A stretch of DNA of 64,000 nucleotides from Tidjanibacter massiliensis (lineage in GTDB: Bacteria > Bacteroidota > Bacteroidia > Bacteroidales > Rikenellaceae): the NCBI RefSeq assembly GCF_900104605.1, contig NZ_LT629960.1:248001-312000 (forward strand), given 5' to 3'. The position numbers were made by a program, and so were the translations under genes. The notes beneath the pieces were generated by a model. It searched no databases and was not told the origin of the DNA. It was given only the letters and a program-made list of their open reading frames with translations. Positions within the stretch are counted from its first letter, which is position 1, and every line of letters starts with the position of its first letter. Of the stretch, positions 25,958-34,884 are shown one piece after another.

Positions 25958-26911
25958 ATGAAATGTACGGATGTTCCGGAGATATTGTCCCCCGAGTGGG
26001 AGGATTATGAGTTGGTCGATTGCGGCGGTTTCGAGAAGCTGGAGCGTTTCGGGCGTTATGTGACGGTGCGCCCCGAACCGCAGGCCATCTGGCACAAGTC
26101 CCTGCCCGAAGGGGAGTGGGAACGTATGGCGTCCGCCGTTTTCCGGCGCGATGCCAACAGCGAGGAGCGCGGCCGGTGGCTGCTGGGGGCGGGAATGCCG
26201 GAACAGTGGCGAATCGACTATCGTTACCGCGGCATGTCCCTGCGGATGCGGCTGGGTCTCACTTCGTTCAAGCATGTGGGCGTATTTCCCGAACAGGGTG
26301 AGAATTGGAATTTCATTTATGACAGCGTTGCGGAGCTGAAAGCCCGGCTGGGCAGGGAACCGCGCGTGCTCAACCTCTTCGCCTATACGGGCGGTGCGTC
26401 GCTGGCGGCCCGGAGTGCAGGTGCGGAGGTGACGCATGTGGATTCCGTGCGCCAGGTGGTGACCTGGGCCCGTGAGAATATGGAGGCGAGCGGATTGGAC
26501 GGTATCCGTTGGGTGGTGGAGGATGCGATGAAGTTCGTTCGCCGGGAGGTCCGCCGCGGCAGAAGTTACGACGGTATCATTCTCGACCCGCCGGCTTACG
26601 GCCGGGGCCCGGAAGGGGAGAAATGGGTGCTCGGCCAGGATATCGGGCCGATGCTCGAATGCTGTACCCGGCTGCTGTCGGCGACGGACGGTTTTCTCGT
26701 ACTGAACCTCTATTCCATGGGATTTTCGGCCCTGTTGGCCAAGAGTATAGTCGGCCAGCTTTTCCCCGTACCCTCGGCGGAAGAGTTCGGGGAGCTCTTC
26801 TTTTACGACCGGGCGGAAAAAATGCTGCCGCTCGGAGTGTTTTATCGGGCCCGCTACGGAGGAGACATGCAGGGCCCGGCGCAGAAACGACCGGAAAACA
26901 GCGGACGGTAG
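25958..26911 (+). CDS. RlmI-like class I SAM-dependent methyltransferase (probable 23S rRNA m5C enzyme)
   Basis: A 317-residue protein of the RlmI/RlmK-like group. The SAM-binding motif LNLFAYTGGASLAA is followed by acidic HVDSV, and the catalytic-loop motif IILDPPAYGRG is present, as in RNA methyltransferases of this family. The PUA domain found at the N-terminus of E. coli RlmI is not evident; the N-terminal 100 residues are a different, Trp-rich segment (WERMASAVF, WRIDYRYRG). Target base not determinable. It lies 70 nt after the U32 gene; co-transcription is possible. Confidence 0.82.
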   Translation: MKCTDVPEILSPEWEDYELVDCGGFEKLERFGRYVTVRPEPQAIWHKSLPEGEWERMASAVFRRDANSEERGRWLLGAGMPEQWRIDYRYRGMSLRMRLGLTSFKHVGVFPEQGENWNFIYDSVAELKARLGREPRVLNLFAYTGGASLAARSAGAEVTHVDSVRQVVTWARENMEASGLDGIRWVVEDAMKFVRREVRRGRSYDGIILDPPAYGRGPEGEKWVLGQDIGPMLECCTRLLSATDGFLVLNLYSMGFSALLAKSIVGQLFPVPSAEEFGELFFYDRAEKMLPLGVFYRARYGGDMQGPAQKRPENSGR

Positions 26912-26997
26912 TAGAAAAAGATGGAAGCGTATCGTGTTGATTGTTATGTCTGTGTGTGACGTGTCGTAAAAAAAGACTGAAAAAAACTTCGGAAAAA

Positions 26998-27028
26998 TTT
27001 GGAGTGAGAAAAAATTGCCCTATATTTG
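26998..27028 (+). promoter_or_regulatory. Promoter of tRNA-Val
   Basis: TTTG (26998-27001), a 19-nt spacer and TATATTTG (27021-27028): a perfect Bacteroidetes -33/-7 pair in an AT-rich stretch, 65 nt before the tRNA. Confidence 0.85.
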
Positions 27029-27093
27029 CACTCGCAATTGGGAAATATGAAATGGTTTCCGCAAACTATCAGTATTTTTCAATTGCACCACGA

Positions 27094-27168
27094 GGGAGTA
27101 TAGCTCAGCTGGTTCAGAGCATCTGCCTTACAAGCAGAGGGTCCGGGGTTCGAATCCCTGTGCTCCCA
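27094..27168 (+). tRNA. tRNA-Val (anticodon TAC)
   Basis: A complete cloverleaf. The 7-bp acceptor stem is GGGAGTA with TGCTCCC (one G-T wobble). The D-arm contains GCTCAGCTGGTTCAGAGC. The anticodon stem TCTGC/GCAGA encloses the loop CTTACAA, anticodon TAC. The T-arm contains GGTTCGAATCC, and the discriminator is A. CCA is not encoded. Flanked by a consensus promoter and a terminator, so it is a single-gene unit. Confidence 0.97.
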
Positions 27169-27185
27169 CACAACAGAGTGAAGTT

Positions 27186-27220
27186 GAGAGCCACCCGATA
27201 TCGGGTGGCTCTCTTTTTAT
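27186..27220 (+). terminator. Rho-independent terminator after tRNA-Val
   Basis: A 28-nt perfect palindrome (27186-27199 with 27200-27213; the loop forms from the central bases) followed by TTTTTAT. Confidence 0.9.
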
Positions 27221-27736
27221 ACTGCACCGGTGAATTTGCTCGTATCGGATGATATTTGAAAGGTGGTGCCTGCAACGTGGAGAGACCTTCGGTTGTCGAT
27301 GGAGTGAAGGTTTGTTTATTCTTGCAGGAATTTTAGGGGTACGGTGCGGGTAGCGGCGAACCCTGTTTTTTCCATGCAGTAATCCGGCGAGAATTGTTTG
27401 CAGAAGTGTTTTTTCGTTGTCCGAGAATAGTGCGGTTTTGCCGGCGCGGGCCCTGTGATAACGGAGCAGGTACGGAAGTTTTCGAGTGGAGACCGGCGGG
27501 ATTTTGTTGCGGGATGGATGGGGCCGTTTCGCATTGTTGATAGTGTCCCGTTCTGCATCGAATCGGATAGATTGTATCGGAACCGTCGGATGGTGCCGTA
27601 CTGTGTTCCGGGATGCTTTCTTCCGGAAGGCAGAGACAATGTAATCCTTTTATCTTTAATTTTGCGCGGCGTTTTCCGCCTCTATAGAGGGCGGGGCGCA
27701 GGGTAGGAATCGAAGGAGAACTGAAAAAGCATCGTC
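27221..27736. other. Gene-free region between tRNA-Val and the MFS gene
   Basis: About 515 nt with only low-quality open frames on both strands, none with a recognisable product. The single useful signal is TAATTTTG at 27657-27664, an exact -7 box about 72 nt before the MFS start. The DNA is less GC-rich than its surroundings. Confidence 0.5.
27657..27664 (+). promoter_or_regulatory. Promoter -7 box (TAATTTTG) for the MFS transporter gene
   Basis: Exact TAnnTTTG, overlapping a near-match TATCTTTA at 27651-27658. No clear -33 box. Confidence 0.5.
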
Positions 27737-28936
27737 ATGACAAAGGAACGTCTCATCACACCGGGTTACTGTTTCATCATCGCAGCGAATTTTCTGCTTT
27801 ATTTCGGATTCTATCTTCTGATGCCGGTTTTCCCTTTCTACCTGACGGAGGTCTTCCATACCGGAAGCGCGACGATGGGCATCGCTCTTTCCTGCTATAC
27901 GCTTGCCGCACTGACGATACGTCCCTTTTCCGGTTACCTGCTGGATACATTCGCCCGCAAGCCGCTCTATATCTTCGCCTATTTCATCTTTACGAGTATT
28001 TTCGCCGGCTACATCGTCGCCGGTACGCTTGCCGTTTTCATCATCCTGCGCGTCGTGCACGGTTTCGCGTTCGGTACCGTGACCGTGTCCGGCAATACGC
28101 TGGTTATCGACATCACCCCCTCGTCGAGGCGCGGCGAGGCGTTGGGATACTACGGTCTCGCCAATAACATCGCCATGTCCATCGGTCCTATGGTGGGGCT
28201 CTTCATGCACGATGCGGGGCTGAGTTTCGACGTGCTTTTCGTCGCTTCGGTCGTTTCGTGTTCGCTCGGCCTCGTCTGCGCCCTGCTTGTCAGGACACCC
28301 GTGAAACCCCAGGTGAAGCGCGAGCCCATCTCGCTCGACCGTTTCTTTCTTGTCAAAGGCATTCCGGCCGGCCTCGACCTGTTGCTGCTTTCCATCCCCT
28401 ACGGTATGACCACCACCTATGTGGCCATGTACGCAAGGCAAATCGGTATCGTATCGGGCAGCGGGCTTTTCTTCACGCTGATGGCGGTAGGAATGGCCGT
28501 GTCGCGTCTGTTTTCGGGTCGGCAGGTCGATAAGGGGCGTATCGTGGCCGTCATCTCCTTCGGCATCTATCTCGTTTGCTTCTGTTTTTTCGGCCTCTCG
28601 TCATGCAAATGGCTGATGACGGAGTTCCCCGCAGTCGGACGGTACGTCTTCTTCGGCATCGCGCTCCTGCTCGGGGTAGGATTCGGAACGATGTTCCCGG
28701 CCTTCAATACGCTGTTCGTGAATCTCGCCCCCAACAGCAAGCGCGGTACGGCCACATCCACCTACCTCACGTCGTGGGACGTGGGTATCGGAGCCGGGTT
28801 GCTGCTCGGCGGTTACATCGGACAGGTCAGCACGCTGAATGCAGCCTATTTCGTCGGGGCATGCCTGACGGTGGTTTCGGCGCTCTTTTTCAATATCAAG
28901 GTCGGCCCCCATTTCGAGCGGAACAAGCTGCGGTGA
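27737..28936 (+). CDS. Major facilitator superfamily transporter
   Basis: A 399-residue inner-membrane protein with about 12 hydrophobic segments. The family signature loop between helices 2 and 3 is visible as RPFSGYLLDTFARKPL, and a related motif starts the second half (SRLFSGRQVDKGRI). It belongs to the drug/metabolite exporter-like branch of MFS common in Bacteroidales. The substrate cannot be predicted, and no regulator or operon partner is adjacent. The start follows a promoter box at 27657. Confidence 0.88.
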   Translation: MTKERLITPGYCFIIAANFLLYFGFYLLMPVFPFYLTEVFHTGSATMGIALSCYTLAALTIRPFSGYLLDTFARKPLYIFAYFIFTSIFAGYIVAGTLAVFIILRVVHGFAFGTVTVSGNTLVIDITPSSRRGEALGYYGLANNIAMSIGPMVGLFMHDAGLSFDVLFVASVVSCSLGLVCALLVRTPVKPQVKREPISLDRFFLVKGIPAGLDLLLLSIPYGMTTTYVAMYARQIGIVSGSGLFFTLMAVGMAVSRLFSGRQVDKGRIVAVISFGIYLVCFCFFGLSSCKWLMTEFPAVGRYVFFGIALLLGVGFGTMFPAFNTLFVNLAPNSKRGTATSTYLTSWDVGIGAGLLLGGYIGQVSTLNAAYFVGACLTVVSALFFNIKVGPHFERNKLR

Positions 28937-29023
28937 GATTTCTTGTGTTTACGGGAATAGGTAGGCATAGACGCGAAGATATTTTCATATAATATATATG
29001 AATGTAAAAAATATGATATAACT

Positions 29024-29055
29024 ATTGCTTTGGTGCAGGAAACATATTAACTTTG
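29024..29055 (+). promoter_or_regulatory. Promoter of the FnIII lipoprotein gene
   Basis: ATTG (29024-29027), a 20-nt spacer and TAACTTTG (29048-29055) fit the -33/-7 consensus. The surrounding 130 nt are very AT-rich. Confidence 0.7.
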
Positions 29056-29099
29056 TTTAAGGAAATAAACCCTAAGTTCTAACTTAAAACCAACCTGAA

Positions 29100-30911
29100 A
29101 TGAAAATTTTTAATTTTTGTTTAGCAAGCGTTGCGGTTCTGTTTCTGGCTGTTTCCTGCGGAAAGGAAGAGTATGGAATGAGCGGGCGTAAAGAAGTTGT
29201 CGGTAACGACGGTTATGGACTGTCGGCAATGACGATGGATTATGACGAGGTGATGGGAAATCTGGCCCTGTCGGTCAGCCGGGCGATGCGTGGAAATACC
29301 GAATTCAGACAACTGATTCATGAGAATGCGTTGGAACAGTTCGACGGAGACTATGATGTCCTGTTAAAACATGTTGCGGATGATACGGTTTTGGCTGACG
29401 ATGAAACGGTGGTTACACGGTCGGCGGACGGTACGATTGCCGTGAAAGACCTGCTGAGTGTCTATTTCCCTGAGGAGGGGACAGAAACCCGGAGTTCCGG
29501 TACGAATATTATAGAAGAACTTCAGAGGTTATATCCGAATCTGCAGATATCGGTACCTGTGCACGCGGAAGATTGGAATCCGGAAGAATATGTACCTGTC
29601 GTAGCGTTTTTGCCGGAAGATTATTGCGATGCGACTGTGACGGAGATTCCGGGATATGATGCGGCGGGAAATTTCGTGTGGATAGATGCGATAAATATTC
29701 CGGAAAACCCGGTTATAGTCGTAGGATTGTGTGAACGCACGGATGCGAACGGCGAGTTGTTGGATGGATATAATCCGGAGGCTGTTTATCCGTATCAGGA
29801 TAATGTTGCAGGCGATACGCGTGGTTGGGGTGTGACAGCTCCTGCTGCTCCGACCAATTTGGCAGCCAATCGGGTTACGACGGGAGTTGCATTGTCGTGG
29901 GAACATTCCGGTACGGCAAACGGTTTTTATATATACCGTAAAGCAGCCAAAGGAGGCGCCTATCAGAAAATAGGTACGGTTACAGGAAGTAATAATAAGA
30001 CTTATTTCGATTACAATCTTATTTCGAATGAATATTATTACTATTATGTTTCTGCCTATTCGGTGGGAGGAACCTTAACCGGCCAGCAAATTTCCGAATC
30101 CGGCCAGTCCAATGTCGTTTTCGTGCAGGCACCTGCTGCGCCTGCCGCTTTATCGAGTTTTACGACTCATTACAGTGGAAAAAATGTGGAACTTCACTGG
30201 AATAACGACGGTGATAATTCTTCGCGGGTTGTAATCGAATATATGGTTCCAGAGCATCAGAGTGGGTATCAGCGTTTGATTACCAGATCGGGTGGAGTGA
30301 ATAATTATATCTATTCACCGGCGTACCGGGGAACGAAGATTATGTACCGGGCCTATCGGGAGAATTCCATCGGTAATTCCGATGCGGTGTACGATTTTAT
30401 TTATCCGCCTTATCGGAATGCGGATGCGAGTTCGCCGGTTTATGTGAAACAGATTAAGTTTACCGATTGGTCGCTGGAGCGCTGGCCTGCAGGAAAACCG
30501 GAGTTTTATTTGAAAGTCGTAGGAGCTACCGATGATGGAAAAACATATGAAATACAGAACCAGGTCGAGTTCAATTTCGATTCTAAATCGAATATATCTC
30601 AGGTGTTTAAGGATAAAAAGGTAGTGGATTGGCGGTGTTTTTCAGACCAGGATTGGTATTCGATGATTACGTTTTGCCTTGAAGAATACGATTTGCCGAA
30701 TGCTGCCATAAGTTTTAAAATTAGTGCGGATATTGGTGTGAAAATTGCTGATGCTTTGGAAGTAAGAACAGGTGCAGAATTGGGTGTGCAATTTTCTAAT
30801 AAAGGAGAAATGTGTGGGAATGCATCCATATACTATTTTGACAATCCGGAGCAATGGGTTGTTTTTCCGAATTATGGAGTGCAGATGTTGATTAGTGAAC
30901 ACGGCAATTAG
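29100..30911 (+). CDS. Surface lipoprotein with fibronectin type III-like domains
   Basis: A 603-residue lipoprotein: the signal ends LAVSCGKEE, with lipidated Cys20. Residues about 60-230 are an uncharacterised N-terminal region, including an acidic DDTVLADDETVV stretch. At about 245-350 and 350-440 are two fibronectin III-like modules (PAAPTNLAANRVTTGVALSW, FYIYRKAAKG, YYYYVSAYS; then HWNNDGD). The C-terminal 150 residues are a separate beta-rich domain ending in ISEHGN. Probably a cell-surface adhesion or binding protein. Base composition is clearly more AT-rich than flanking genes, suggesting transfer. A barrel-like gene starts 19 nt downstream and is probably co-transcribed. Confidence 0.75.
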   Translation: MKIFNFCLASVAVLFLAVSCGKEEYGMSGRKEVVGNDGYGLSAMTMDYDEVMGNLALSVSRAMRGNTEFRQLIHENALEQFDGDYDVLLKHVADDTVLADDETVVTRSADGTIAVKDLLSVYFPEEGTETRSSGTNIIEELQRLYPNLQISVPVHAEDWNPEEYVPVVAFLPEDYCDATVTEIPGYDAAGNFVWIDAINIPENPVIVVGLCERTDANGELLDGYNPEAVYPYQDNVAGDTRGWGVTAPAAPTNLAANRVTTGVALSWEHSGTANGFYIYRKAAKGGAYQKIGTVTGSNNKTYFDYNLISNEYYYYYVSAYSVGGTLTGQQISESGQSNVVFVQAPAAPAALSSFTTHYSGKNVELHWNNDGDNSSRVVIEYMVPEHQSGYQRLITRSGGVNNYIYSPAYRGTKIMYRAYRENSIGNSDAVYDFIYPPYRNADASSPVYVKQIKFTDWSLERWPAGKPEFYLKVVGATDDGKTYEIQNQVEFNFDSKSNISQVFKDKKVVDWRCFSDQDWYSMITFCLEEYDLPNAAISFKISADIGVKIADALEVRTGAELGVQFSNKGEMCGNASIYYFDNPEQWVVFPNYGVQMLISEHGN

Positions 30912-30930
30912 GCTAATTGAATTGACTATC

Positions 30931-31581
30931 ATGAAAAAGGTATTGCTATTGGCGTTGTGTGTCGTTTTATGGCAAACGCTGGAAGCTCAAAAGATTTCCA
31001 AGGAACGGTTACCGATAACGGTAGAAGCCGGTTTTGGTATATTTAATACAGATTTGAACTTGGATGTCTTCATGGATATGAATTATCCGACACAAGGAGG
31101 AAAAATTTATGGACAGGGTAATATCAAAGCGTTTAATTTGAAATTTACGACGGAAACACGTTACCGGAATCTTGATTTGATTTTTGGTGCGATGGCCTTA
31201 ATAGGGGAGCGTTATAATCAGTTTAGTGTTGGAACTTATGAAAAGGATGGGTATCAGTATCTGATGAACGGCGGCGGGGTGTATGCCGGAATCAGTCCGA
31301 AGTGGAAAACGAAATATTTCGGACTGACCTCGGATTTCGCGGTCGGTATTTTTCCGATAAAGGAGTATGCTTCGGCTGTATTGGCTGACGAGGCTCATCC
31401 GAATTTTACCAATGTGAATCAAAACAAGGCCTCCGTGTTCGGAGCCATGGCTTCGGTGGGATTCTATGTGAACGTCTGGCGGATAGGAATCAATCCGACT
31501 TTCAATGTGCTCTATGCCGGTGGAGCGGGTGCGGGATTTTTCCTGTACGGTTTCATGCTGCCGCTGACGATTACGTTTTAG
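30931..31581 (+). CDS. Putative outer-membrane beta-barrel protein
   Basis: A 216-residue protein starting MKKVLLLAL with a signal peptide ending near LEAQ. The mature part alternates hydrophobic and polar residues with Gly/aromatic-rich strands (VEAGFGIFNTDLNLDV, NLDLIFGAMALIGERYNQF, GVYAGISPKWKTKYFG). It ends FFLYGFMLPLTITF, where the terminal Phe is typical of BAM substrates. The open frame reaches back to 30895, overlapping the previous stop, but the ATG at 30931 gives a clean signal peptide. Same AT-rich composition as the upstream lipoprotein, so the two look like one acquired unit. Specific function unknown. Confidence 0.7.
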   Translation: MKKVLLLALCVVLWQTLEAQKISKERLPITVEAGFGIFNTDLNLDVFMDMNYPTQGGKIYGQGNIKAFNLKFTTETRYRNLDLIFGAMALIGERYNQFSVGTYEKDGYQYLMNGGGVYAGISPKWKTKYFGLTSDFAVGIFPIKEYASAVLADEAHPNFTNVNQNKASVFGAMASVGFYVNVWRIGINPTFNVLYAGGAGAGFFLYGFMLPLTITF

Positions 31582-31669
31582 CCGCTGCGAAGAGGCAAGC
31601 ACAGGGAGCCGGGAGGCTCCCTGTCTGTTTCCGGCCGGTCGGGCGAATACGCGGTTCATGTTTATTGAT

Positions 31670-31677
31670 TACATTTG
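31670..31677 (+). promoter_or_regulatory. Promoter -7 box (TACATTTG) of the 270-aa lipoprotein gene
   Basis: Exact TAnnTTTG. The predicted transcription start (about 31683) falls at the beginning of a 14-bp hairpin (31681-31715). Confidence 0.6.
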
Positions 31678-31680
31678 TGG

Positions 31681-31715
31681 ACCGATTGCGGCGGGAGAGT
31701 GCCGCCGCAATCGGT
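31681..31715 (+). repeat. Perfect 14-bp hairpin in the 5' leader of the lipoprotein gene
   Basis: 31681-31694 pairs with 31702-31715 around a 7-nt loop (GAGAGTG). It would form at the very 5' end of the mRNA. No T run follows, so it is not a simple attenuator; 5' stabilisation is more likely. Confidence 0.6.
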
Positions 31716-31748
31716 GCGGAACGGATTGGTAATTTAAAAGACGGAATA

Positions 31749-32561
31749 ATGAAACGTTTGGCTGTGATTATGTTGTGTGTCGCTTTGCCGTTGTGGATAC
31801 TCTCCTGCGGACGGTGCGGCAAGACCGGGAACGGCGAGACCGTGGCAGGCGCTGCGGCTGCGGGCGAGGTCGTAATCGCCGATTCGCTGCCCGTGAAGGT
31901 GCAAGTCAGGGATGGCTACGGACGGATGGTGATTCTCAAGGAGCCGGGCAGAACCGTAGATGTCGAATTCGATTCGGGCGGGTGCGACCTGCTGTACGGC
32001 GAGATTACCGGGGTCGGCGATATGGCCAATGTACGGTTCAACCAGATTGTCATGCCCGACGGTACCTCGGACGGGCCTTTCGGCCGGAGTATCGAATACG
32101 GCTTGGAACAGCAGGGGACGTATCATCTGCTGATAGGGGAGAGCCTGATGGCGGGTGAGCCGTGGGGCGGCGAGTTCATGCTCGAACTGTGGCTGGGTTG
32201 CAAGGTTCCCTATACCGAGGGACATAACTATTTCGTCAACAACAGCTATACCGAAGACCGGCTGCCGGCAGCCACCATCACCACGCGCGAGGAGTTCGAT
32301 ACGGTGTTCGGCAAGGCGCCCGTAATGGGGTCGCTCCCCACGCCGGTGGATTTTGATACGCAGTATGTGATAGCCGTCATAGAACCTATGACGGACGAGG
32401 CCGTTTACCTCGAGGTGGAGAGCTTGGTGAAGATAGGTGACAAGTTGATAATGACCTACAGTCGGGAGACGGGGGACAGGCGTTCCTACTCCGTGCGCCC
32501 TATGCTGATGCTCGTGGTCGACAGGGAGTATGCGGGCGAGGTAGAGATAGTGATGGAGTGA
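31749..32561 (+). CDS. Lipoprotein of unknown function
   Basis: A 270-residue protein with an SPII signal (PLWILSCGRCGK; lipidated Cys20). The frame is open from 31665, but the ATG at 31749 gives a normal signal peptide. The mature part has two beta-rich halves. The first contains IVMPDGTSDGPFGRSIEY and GTYHLLIGESLMAGEPWGG, which suggests a small ligand-binding or inhibitor-like fold. The second contains FDTQYVIAVIEPMTDEAVYLEV. No family is recognised with confidence. Expression would come from the promoter at 31670 through a structured leader. Confidence 0.75.
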   Translation: MKRLAVIMLCVALPLWILSCGRCGKTGNGETVAGAAAAGEVVIADSLPVKVQVRDGYGRMVILKEPGRTVDVEFDSGGCDLLYGEITGVGDMANVRFNQIVMPDGTSDGPFGRSIEYGLEQQGTYHLLIGESLMAGEPWGGEFMLELWLGCKVPYTEGHNYFVNNSYTEDRLPAATITTREEFDTVFGKAPVMGSLPTPVDFDTQYVIAVIEPMTDEAVYLEVESLVKIGDKLIMTYSRETGDRRSYSVRPMLMLVVDREYAGEVEIVME

Positions 32562-32633
32562 TTGCCGGTTGCGGTGCGTCGGCGGGTGGAAGTGGCGCAT
32601 CGGCTCCGTTTCGGCGGAAGGAAAAGTGGTTGG

Positions 32634-33182
32634 ATGATGGAGTGCGACGTGATACGGACCGAACGACTTCGGGCGGGTGTATGGCGGGGGGAGGACACGA
32701 CGGAGTTTATCCGGATGAATGCCGACAGCCGCGTGATGCGGTATTTCCCGAAGCGGCTCTCGCCGGAGGAATCCGTGGAGTTTCTCGGTCGGATAAAGCG
32801 GGAGTTTGCAGTGTACGGTTACGGGCTCTTTGCCGTGCGGGAGCGTACCGGAGGACATTTTGTGGGGTTTGTCGGGCTGCACCGTTTCGATTTCGATGCG
32901 GATTTCGCTCCGGGTGTGGAGATAGGGTGGCGGCTGCTGCCGGAGTATTGGGGACAGGGGTATGCGCCGGAGATGGCGGCGGCATGTCTGGCATACGCCC
33001 GTGATACGCTTCATCTAAAGGAAGTCTTCTCTTTTACTGCTGTGCAGAACCAGCCCTCCGAACGGGTGATGCAGAAACTCGGGATGTGCCGGGTGAAGGA
33101 GTTCGACCATCCGGCCGTTCCGGCAGGCCATCCGCTGTCGCGGCATGTGCTCTATGTGATGGAGTTCCGGGAGGAAGGGTGA
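32634..33182 (+). CDS. GNAT N-acetyltransferase, RimJ/RimL-like
   Basis: A 182-residue acetyltransferase. It has the IRTERLRAGVWRGED start usual for the RimJ/RimL (Acetyltransf_3) group. The acetyl-CoA-binding region is EIGWRLLPEYWGQGYAPEMAAACLAYA (pyrophosphate loop WGQGYAPE), followed by VQNQPSERVMQKLGM. Substrate may be a protein N-terminus or a small amine. The open frame extends upstream to 32562 with a TTG, but the ATG pair at 32634/32637 matches the family start. Confidence 0.88.
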   Translation: MMECDVIRTERLRAGVWRGEDTTEFIRMNADSRVMRYFPKRLSPEESVEFLGRIKREFAVYGYGLFAVRERTGGHFVGFVGLHRFDFDADFAPGVEIGWRLLPEYWGQGYAPEMAAACLAYARDTLHLKEVFSFTAVQNQPSERVMQKLGMCRVKEFDHPAVPAGHPLSRHVLYVMEFREEG

Positions 33183-33321
33183 AAGTTGCGACCGTAAGGC
33201 AGGGGAGGGAATCCCTTCCCTGTCGCTTTGATGGGCGGCAGGGCGTGGAGTGTCCGGCTTTCTGAGGTTGCGGTACGTGGAAACGGAGGAGATTTTCCCG
33301 TCGTGGAGAGCTTGCGGGGCT

Positions 33322-33351
33322 TTTGGTTTCCTGCGGTAAATGTTATCTTTG
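33322..33351 (+). promoter_or_regulatory. Promoter of the C1B peptidase gene
   Basis: TTTG (33322-33325), an 18-nt spacer and TATCTTTG (33344-33351), with a leader of about 35 nt to the ATG. Confidence 0.75.
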
Positions 33352-33390
33352 TGCCTAAGCAAGTATTAACAGTAAAAAAGGATTTCACAC

Positions 33391-34782
33391 ATGAAGAAAG
33401 GTATCTTGTTGGCGGCTTCGCTCGTGGTTGCGGGAGGTATTGCGGCCGATGCACAGTCCATAACCGGCGATGACGTGGCGCGGATGCGCGACCGTTTCCG
33501 CGGCGACCCGTCCGTCGTGGCCATACAGAACGTATTGACCTCCAACGGCGATATACGGGCCCTGGCGCTGAACCACGGGCTCGACGGTAAGGTGGACCAT
33601 TATTTCAAATACAGGGTGAATGTGAAGGGAATTACCGACCAGAAGCAGTCGGGCCGCTGCTGGATGTTCACTTCGATGAACGTACTCCGTCCTTCGGTCA
33701 TGGAGAAGTACAATTTGGATGAGTTCGATTTTTCGCATAACTATCTTTATTTCTGGGATATGCTCGAAAAGGCGAACCTCTTCCTCGAAAACGTGGCCGC
33801 GACCGCATCCAAGCCGATGGACGACCGGGAGGTCGTACACTACTTTTCCGCTCCGCTCGACGACGGCGGGGTATGGAACCTCTATTACAACATTGCGGGC
33901 AAGTACGGGGTGGTGCCTGCGCAGGTGATGCCGGAGACTCCCCATTCGGAGAATACGGCCCAGATGGTGGCGCTTATCAACGAGAAGCTGCGGGTCGAGG
34001 GGTACAGGCTGCGGGAAGCGCTGGCCGGTACGAAAGGCAAGGCCCGTGCGGCGGTGGTGAAGGAGCATAAGGATGCCGCGCTGAATGACGTTTACCGGAT
34101 GTTGGCGCTGTGCCTCGGCGAACCTCCTGTCGAATTTGAATGGAGGTTCCGTGACCGTGCAGGCAATCTCGTCTCCAAAACCTATACGCCGCTGGAGTTT
34201 TATGCCGAGATTACTCCGGACGACTATTCTCCGGAGAACTACATCATGATAATGAACGACCCCACGCGCGAATATTACCGGGTGTATGACATCAGCAACT
34301 ACCGCAATACGGTCGAAGGGGTGAACTGGGTGTACCTCAACCTGCCGAACGACGCCATCAAGCGTGCAGCGCTCGCCTCCATCAAGAATAATGAGGCCAT
34401 GTATGCGTCGTGCGACGTGAACAAGCACCTCAACCGCAGGACGGGTGTCATGGACCCCGCCATGTACGACTACGGCGCACTTTTCGGGGTGGACCTGTCG
34501 ATGGACAAGAAGGCGCGGATACTGACCCGGCAGAGCGGGTCGAGTCATGCCATGACGCTTATCGGTGTGGATACGGACGAGAACGACGTGCCTGTGAAGT
34601 GGGAGTTCGAGAACAGTTGGGGTACGGAGTACGGCAACAAGGGATACCTGACCTTTACGGACGCCTGGTTCGACGAATACATGTTCCGGCTCGTCATCCA
34701 CAAGCGGTATCTGGATGAGAAGGCCGTCGAGGCGCTTTCGGGCGAACCCGTCGTACTGCCCGCGTGGGACTATATGCACTGA
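33391..34782 (+). CDS. Exported C1B cysteine aminopeptidase (bleomycin hydrolase/PepC-like)
   Basis: A 463-residue papain-fold peptidase with a Sec signal peptide (cleavage near ADAQ, residue 22), so it acts in the periplasm, unlike cytoplasmic PepC. The catalytic triad is visible: Cys90 in QSGRCWMFTSMN, His386 in SSHAMTLIGVD and Asn408 in WEFENSWG. The length matches the bleomycin hydrolase family, which trims N-terminal residues from peptides. Bacteroidales commonly carry such exported forms, probably for peptide use. It has its own promoter and a strong 18-bp hairpin after the stop. Confidence 0.92.
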   Translation: MKKGILLAASLVVAGGIAADAQSITGDDVARMRDRFRGDPSVVAIQNVLTSNGDIRALALNHGLDGKVDHYFKYRVNVKGITDQKQSGRCWMFTSMNVLRPSVMEKYNLDEFDFSHNYLYFWDMLEKANLFLENVAATASKPMDDREVVHYFSAPLDDGGVWNLYYNIAGKYGVVPAQVMPETPHSENTAQMVALINEKLRVEGYRLREALAGTKGKARAAVVKEHKDAALNDVYRMLALCLGEPPVEFEWRFRDRAGNLVSKTYTPLEFYAEITPDDYSPENYIMIMNDPTREYYRVYDISNYRNTVEGVNWVYLNLPNDAIKRAALASIKNNEAMYASCDVNKHLNRRTGVMDPAMYDYGALFGVDLSMDKKARILTRQSGSSHAMTLIGVDTDENDVPVKWEFENSWGTEYGNKGYLTFTDAWFDEYMFRLVIHKRYLDEKAVEALSGEPVVLPAWDYMH

Positions 34783-34798
34783 TGCGGAACGAAGAGTG

Positions 34799-34840
34799 CG
34801 GAAAGCGGAGGGCGGACGACAATCCGCCCTCCGCTTTCCG
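34799..34840. terminator. 18-bp hairpin between convergent genes
   Basis: 34799-34816 pairs perfectly with 34823-34840 around CGACAA. It lies between the C1B peptidase (plus) and the Eis-like gene (minus), so it could serve both. No T run follows on either side. Confidence 0.6.
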
Positions 34841-34884
34841 TGTCCCGGCATCTTTCGGATGATGGCGGGAAGTCGGCCGGCCGG

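Noticed and set aside
27316-27706. Short open frames on both strands between tRNA-Val and the MFS gene
   Set aside because: They overlap each other, lack promoters or family features, and have unusual composition. The stretch looks non-coding.
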